Source: Kiloniellales bacterium (GTDB lineage Bacteria; Pseudomonadota; Alphaproteobacteria; Kiloniellales; JAKSBE01). From it: 18,828 nucleotides of DNA. The stretch spans positions 1 through 18,828 of the forward strand of contig JASJAL010000040.1 in NCBI GenBank assembly GCA_030067055.1, read 5' to 3'. The notes under the pieces were generated by a model, which did no database searches, had not been told where the DNA came from, and saw nothing but the letters and a program-made list of their open reading frames with translations. Shown here piece after piece: positions 16,658 to 18,828 of this stretch (position 1 is the first letter of the stretch; every line of letters starts with the position of its first letter). Position numbers and translations under genes: made by a program.

Positions 16658-16688
16658 TAAATAAGGCTTCCAGTCACTGGAAGGTCAA
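16658..16688 (-). promoter_or_regulatory. CueR-controlled promoter of cueR-copA
   Basis: On the minus strand TTGACC (16683-16688) and TATTTA (16658-16663) are separated by 19 bp, the overlong spacer typical of MerR-family promoters. The spacer holds a perfect dyad, CTTCCAG-TCA-CTGGAAG (16667-16683), close to the known CueR box CCTTCC-N-GGAAGG. The -10 is 34 nt before the cueR start. Confidence 0.85.
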
Positions 16689-16697
16689 CCCTGCCAG

Positions 16698-16762
16698 CCG
16701 GCGCTGTTAAGGGAACCGTAGCGCCGGGCCGCTAGAAGGAGCAGAGCCCGGGAAGCTTCCCG
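16698..16762. repeat. Two perfect palindromic elements upstream of the SPFH gene
   Basis: CCGGCGCT (16698-16705) and AGCGCCGG (16720-16727) are exact reverse complements around 14 nt, and the loop itself can pair GTT with AAC. Another palindrome, CGGGAAGCTTCCCG (16749-16762), is perfect over 14 bp. Both lie between the CueR promoter and the start of the SPFH gene, without T tracts. They may be operator or leader structures. Confidence 0.45.
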
Positions 16763-16800
16763 ATGGCATCGAACCCCGCATGCCCCGGGAGTACGCACTT

Positions 16801-17796
16801 ATGGCCTTCTTCCTCTTGATTCTCGCCGTCCTGGCCCTTCTGACGGCCCTCCTCGTCCTAGCCAAGGCCGGCGCCCGTCACCGCACCGGCGCCATGGCCG
16901 GATCCGGCGTTCTCTTCGTCGTCGCGGCCGGACTGGTGGTGGCTACGGCCATCCGCATCGTGCCGCCGGGCCACGTCGGCGTCGCGACGTTGTTCGGGGC
17001 GGTCCAGCCCGGCGTCTACGACGAGGGCCTGCACGTCGTGAACCCCTTCTACAGCCTGGAGGAGTTCTCGATCCGCCGGAGCATGTTCGACTTCAGGGGT
17101 GTTGAGACCAACGGCAATGGCCGCCACGGCAGCGCCGGGGCCGAGATCGTCTCGGTCTCCGCGGACAGCACCCCGCTTCGGGTCGACATCGGCTTCCCGC
17201 TGCGCCTGAACGGTCCCATCGCCTGGAAGGTCTTTCAGCGGATCGGCCCGCAGCGCGTCGTCGCCTACCAGCTGGTCATTCCGGCGGCCCGCTCCGCCGT
17301 GCGCGACGCCGTCGCGGGCTTCAGCTGGCGCGACGCGGCCACCGGATCGCGGGACAAGCTGGCGGCGCGGATCGAGGCGCGCTTCCGCGAGCTGGTCGAG
17401 CGGGACCTGATCGCCGCCGGTTTCCCCGAGGAAGAAGCCCGTCAGACCTTCACGATCCAGCCGGTGCAGCTGCGCAAGGTCCTGCCGCCGAACAAGGTCC
17501 TGAACGCGGTCGCCGAGAAGATCGCCGCTGAAGAGGACCTAGAGCGCCAGAAGACCCTGACCCAGATCGCCGAAGAAGAGGCCCGGCGCCGTCAGAACGA
17601 AGGCCGCGGCGTCAATAACCTCTTCGCCGAGCTGCCCCAGGGCTTCAGCCCGAGCCAGATCCGCGAGGTCCTGGGTGCGATCGCGGACAAGACCCGGGCC
17701 GAGGCGATGATGAAGGCGGTCGAGACCGGGCAGGTCCAGGTCATGGTGATGAACGGCGCCCAGCCCTCGCTCGCCGTGCCGCCCAACGGGCATTGA
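16801..17796 (+). CDS. SPFH/Band-7 (prohibitin-like) membrane protein
   Basis: Counting from ATG 16801 the protein has 331 residues. It has an N-terminal hydrophobic pair (about 2-22 and 32-53) followed by VPPGHVGVATLFGAVQPGVYDEGLH (54-78) and an SPFH core to about 225. The PPGHVG and L-x-G-x-V pattern is typical of prohibitin-type members. The segment KIAAEEDLERQKTLTQIAEEEARRRQNEG (240-268) is a charged coiled coil for oligomerisation. Family members build large ring or cage assemblies on the membrane and often hold proteases such as FtsH. GGGAG 9 nt before ATG 16801 favours this start over ATG 16780, which has no ribosome site. It is divergent from cueR-copA and precedes a metal transporter gene by 226 bp, so a link to membrane or metal stress is possible. 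Confidence 0.85.
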   Translation: MAFFLLILAVLALLTALLVLAKAGARHRTGAMAGSGVLFVVAAGLVVATAIRIVPPGHVGVATLFGAVQPGVYDEGLHVVNPFYSLEEFSIRRSMFDFRGVETNGNGRHGSAGAEIVSVSADSTPLRVDIGFPLRLNGPIAWKVFQRIGPQRVVAYQLVIPAARSAVRDAVAGFSWRDAATGSRDKLAARIEARFRELVERDLIAAGFPEEEARQTFTIQPVQLRKVLPPNKVLNAVAEKIAAEEDLERQKTLTQIAEEEARRRQNEGRGVNNLFAELPQGFSPSQIREVLGAIADKTRAEAMMKAVETGQVQVMVMNGAQPSLAVPPNGH

Positions 17797-17954
17797 TCCG
17801 GTCGGGCGGCGGTCGATCCGGTTTCACGAAGCTGACAGCCGCGGTCCGCGGGCGGGCCGGGTGGCGCGGAAAGGGCGAAGATCCGCTTCCCCCTTTGCGT
17901 GATCGGCTTGGGGAGGACAGAGTCCAAGTTCGCGCCGGCCTGGAACGCACTTCC

Positions 17955-17983
17955 CTTGCCGCGCGACTCCCGGCAAGCATAAC
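17955..17983 (+). promoter_or_regulatory. Possible promoter with overlapping dyad upstream of the CDF gene
   Basis: TTGCCG (17956-17961) and CATAAC (17978-17983), spaced by 16 bp, match the -35/-10 consensus at 4 of 6 each. A perfect inverted repeat, CTTGCCG-N9-CGGCAAG (17955-17977), covers the -35 and spacer, the place where a metal-sensing repressor would bind. The rest of the 17797-18022 spacer shows no ORF. Confidence 0.35.
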
Positions 17984-18022
17984 CCCACAACGGCATTGAA
18001 TTCGATAACACTTGGAGGTCCC

Positions 18023-18828
18023 GTGGCAAGCGCGTCCTCGACGAAAGTCATCCTCGCCGCCCTTGTAGGCAACTTTCTGATCGCCGTGACCAAGTTCACC
18101 GCGGCGTGGTTCACCGGTTCCTCTGCGATGTTCAGCGAGGCAGTTCACTCCACGGTCGATACCGGCAACCAGGGCCTACTTCTCTACGGCCTAAAGCGAT
18201 CGAAACGTCCTGCAGATGCCCAGCATCCTTTCGGCCACGGTCAGGAGCTCTACTTTTGGGCCTTCGTGGTGGCGATCCTGATCTTCGGCCTGGGCGCGGG
18301 GGTGTCGATCTACGAAGGGATCGCCAAGATCCAGGACCCGCATGAGATCACAAATCCGGTCGTGAACTACGTCGTGCTGGGAATGGCGATGGTCTTCGAA
18401 GCCGGCGCCTGCTGGGTCGCCTTCAAGGAGTTCAACCGGCGACGCGGTGCGCTCGGCTATTTCGAGGCGATCCGCCGCAGCAAGGACCCCTCTATCTTCA
18501 CCGTCCTGCTCGAGGATTCCGCGGCCATGCTCGGGCTGATCGTCGCCATGGTGGCGATCGCCCTTGGTCAGGCGCTGGACATGCCAGTCCTGGACGGGGT
18601 CGGCTCGGTGGTCATCGGCTGCATCCTGGCCGCGACCGCGATCTTCCTCATCTGGGAGACCAAGCCGCTGCTGATCGGCGAGGCGGCGGACCCTGAGGTC
18701 GAGGCCTCGATCCGCCAAGTCATCGCTCGCCAATCCGGGATCCAGCGCACCAACGAAATCCTGTCCATGCACCTGGGACCCGAAGACATCCTTCTGAACC
18801 TCAGCGTCGACTTCAAGGACAGCGAGGA
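18023..18828 (+). CDS. Cation diffusion facilitator (Zn/Mn-type) transporter, cut by the window edge
   Basis: The frame is open from GTG 18023 (GGAGG 4 nt upstream) to the end of the window with no stop, giving the first 268 residues. The pattern is a cation diffusion facilitator: VGNFLIAVTKFTAAW (15-29) in the first span, then SEAVHSTVDTGNQ (38-50) with H42 and D46 in the second span. QHPFGHGQELYFWA (67-80) follows, then LLEDSAAMLGL (162-172) with E164 and D165 in the fifth span, and the start of the cytoplasmic ferredoxin-like domain (about 215 onward). The HSxxDT plus EDSAA signature resembles the SLC30A9/ZnT9-like subgroup rather than FieF, whose site is DxxxD/HxxxD. It exchanges divalent metal, probably zinc, for protons. 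The absent C terminus is only the effect of the cut. Confidence 0.9.
   Translation, partial: MASASSTKVILAALVGNFLIAVTKFTAAWFTGSSAMFSEAVHSTVDTGNQGLLLYGLKRSKRPADAQHPFGHGQELYFWAFVVAILIFGLGAGVSIYEGIAKIQDPHEITNPVVNYVVLGMAMVFEAGACWVAFKEFNRRRGALGYFEAIRRSKDPSIFTVLLEDSAAMLGLIVAMVAIALGQALDMPVLDGVGSVVIGCILAATAIFLIWETKPLLIGEAADPEVEASIRQVIARQSGIQRTNEILSMHLGPEDILLNLSVDFKDSE

Overview
The window is a GC-rich chromosomal segment with tightly packed genes, most likely from an alphaproteobacterium of the Rhodospirillales/Kiloniellales kind. This rests on the gene set (MsrP, CueR-CopA, a second EF-G, class I aspartate aminotransferase), on frequent GTG/TTG starts with GGAGG-type ribosome sites, and on a palindromic interspersed repeat (11823-11897) of a kind common in that class. 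The exact taxon cannot be read from the sequence. I recognise no tRNA, rRNA, CRISPR array, transposase or phage gene.

Left part (1-6900) is an envelope glycan/lipid region. A strong rho-independent terminator (48-76) ends an unseen rightward transcript. Next come a polyprenyl-phosphate glycosyltransferase (GT2, minus) and a GtrA-type membrane protein (plus), divergent across an AT-rich spacer. Convergent to gtrA is a three-gene minus-strand operon: an 82-residue membrane protein with a YLDPGTGS motif, a two-domain protein (N-terminal kinase-like module fused to a SAM methyltransferase, NoeA-like), and a membrane-bound alkaline-phosphatase-superfamily (sulfatase/phosphoglycerol-transferase-like) enzyme. 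A divergent PAP2/inositolphosphotransferase-like membrane enzyme follows. Together these look like a pathway that decorates a lipid-linked glycan or membrane lipid. The triad is the best candidate in the window for an uncharacterised system.

Middle part (6901-13920) holds housekeeping and stress genes: msrP (a Tat-exported methionine sulfoxide reductase, here with a lipobox and no msrQ beside it), a Dps ferritin-like protein, a hydratase of the 2-keto-4-pentenoate hydratase family placed 17 nt behind an EF-G paralogue, aspartate aminotransferase, and a small exported protein of unknown function.

Right part (13921-18828) is metal- and membrane-related. A cueR-copA operon has an 8-nt gene overlap and a textbook MerR-type promoter with a 19-bp spacer. 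It is followed by an SPFH/prohibitin-like membrane protein and by a cation diffusion facilitator of the ZnT9-like type, which runs off the right edge of the window.
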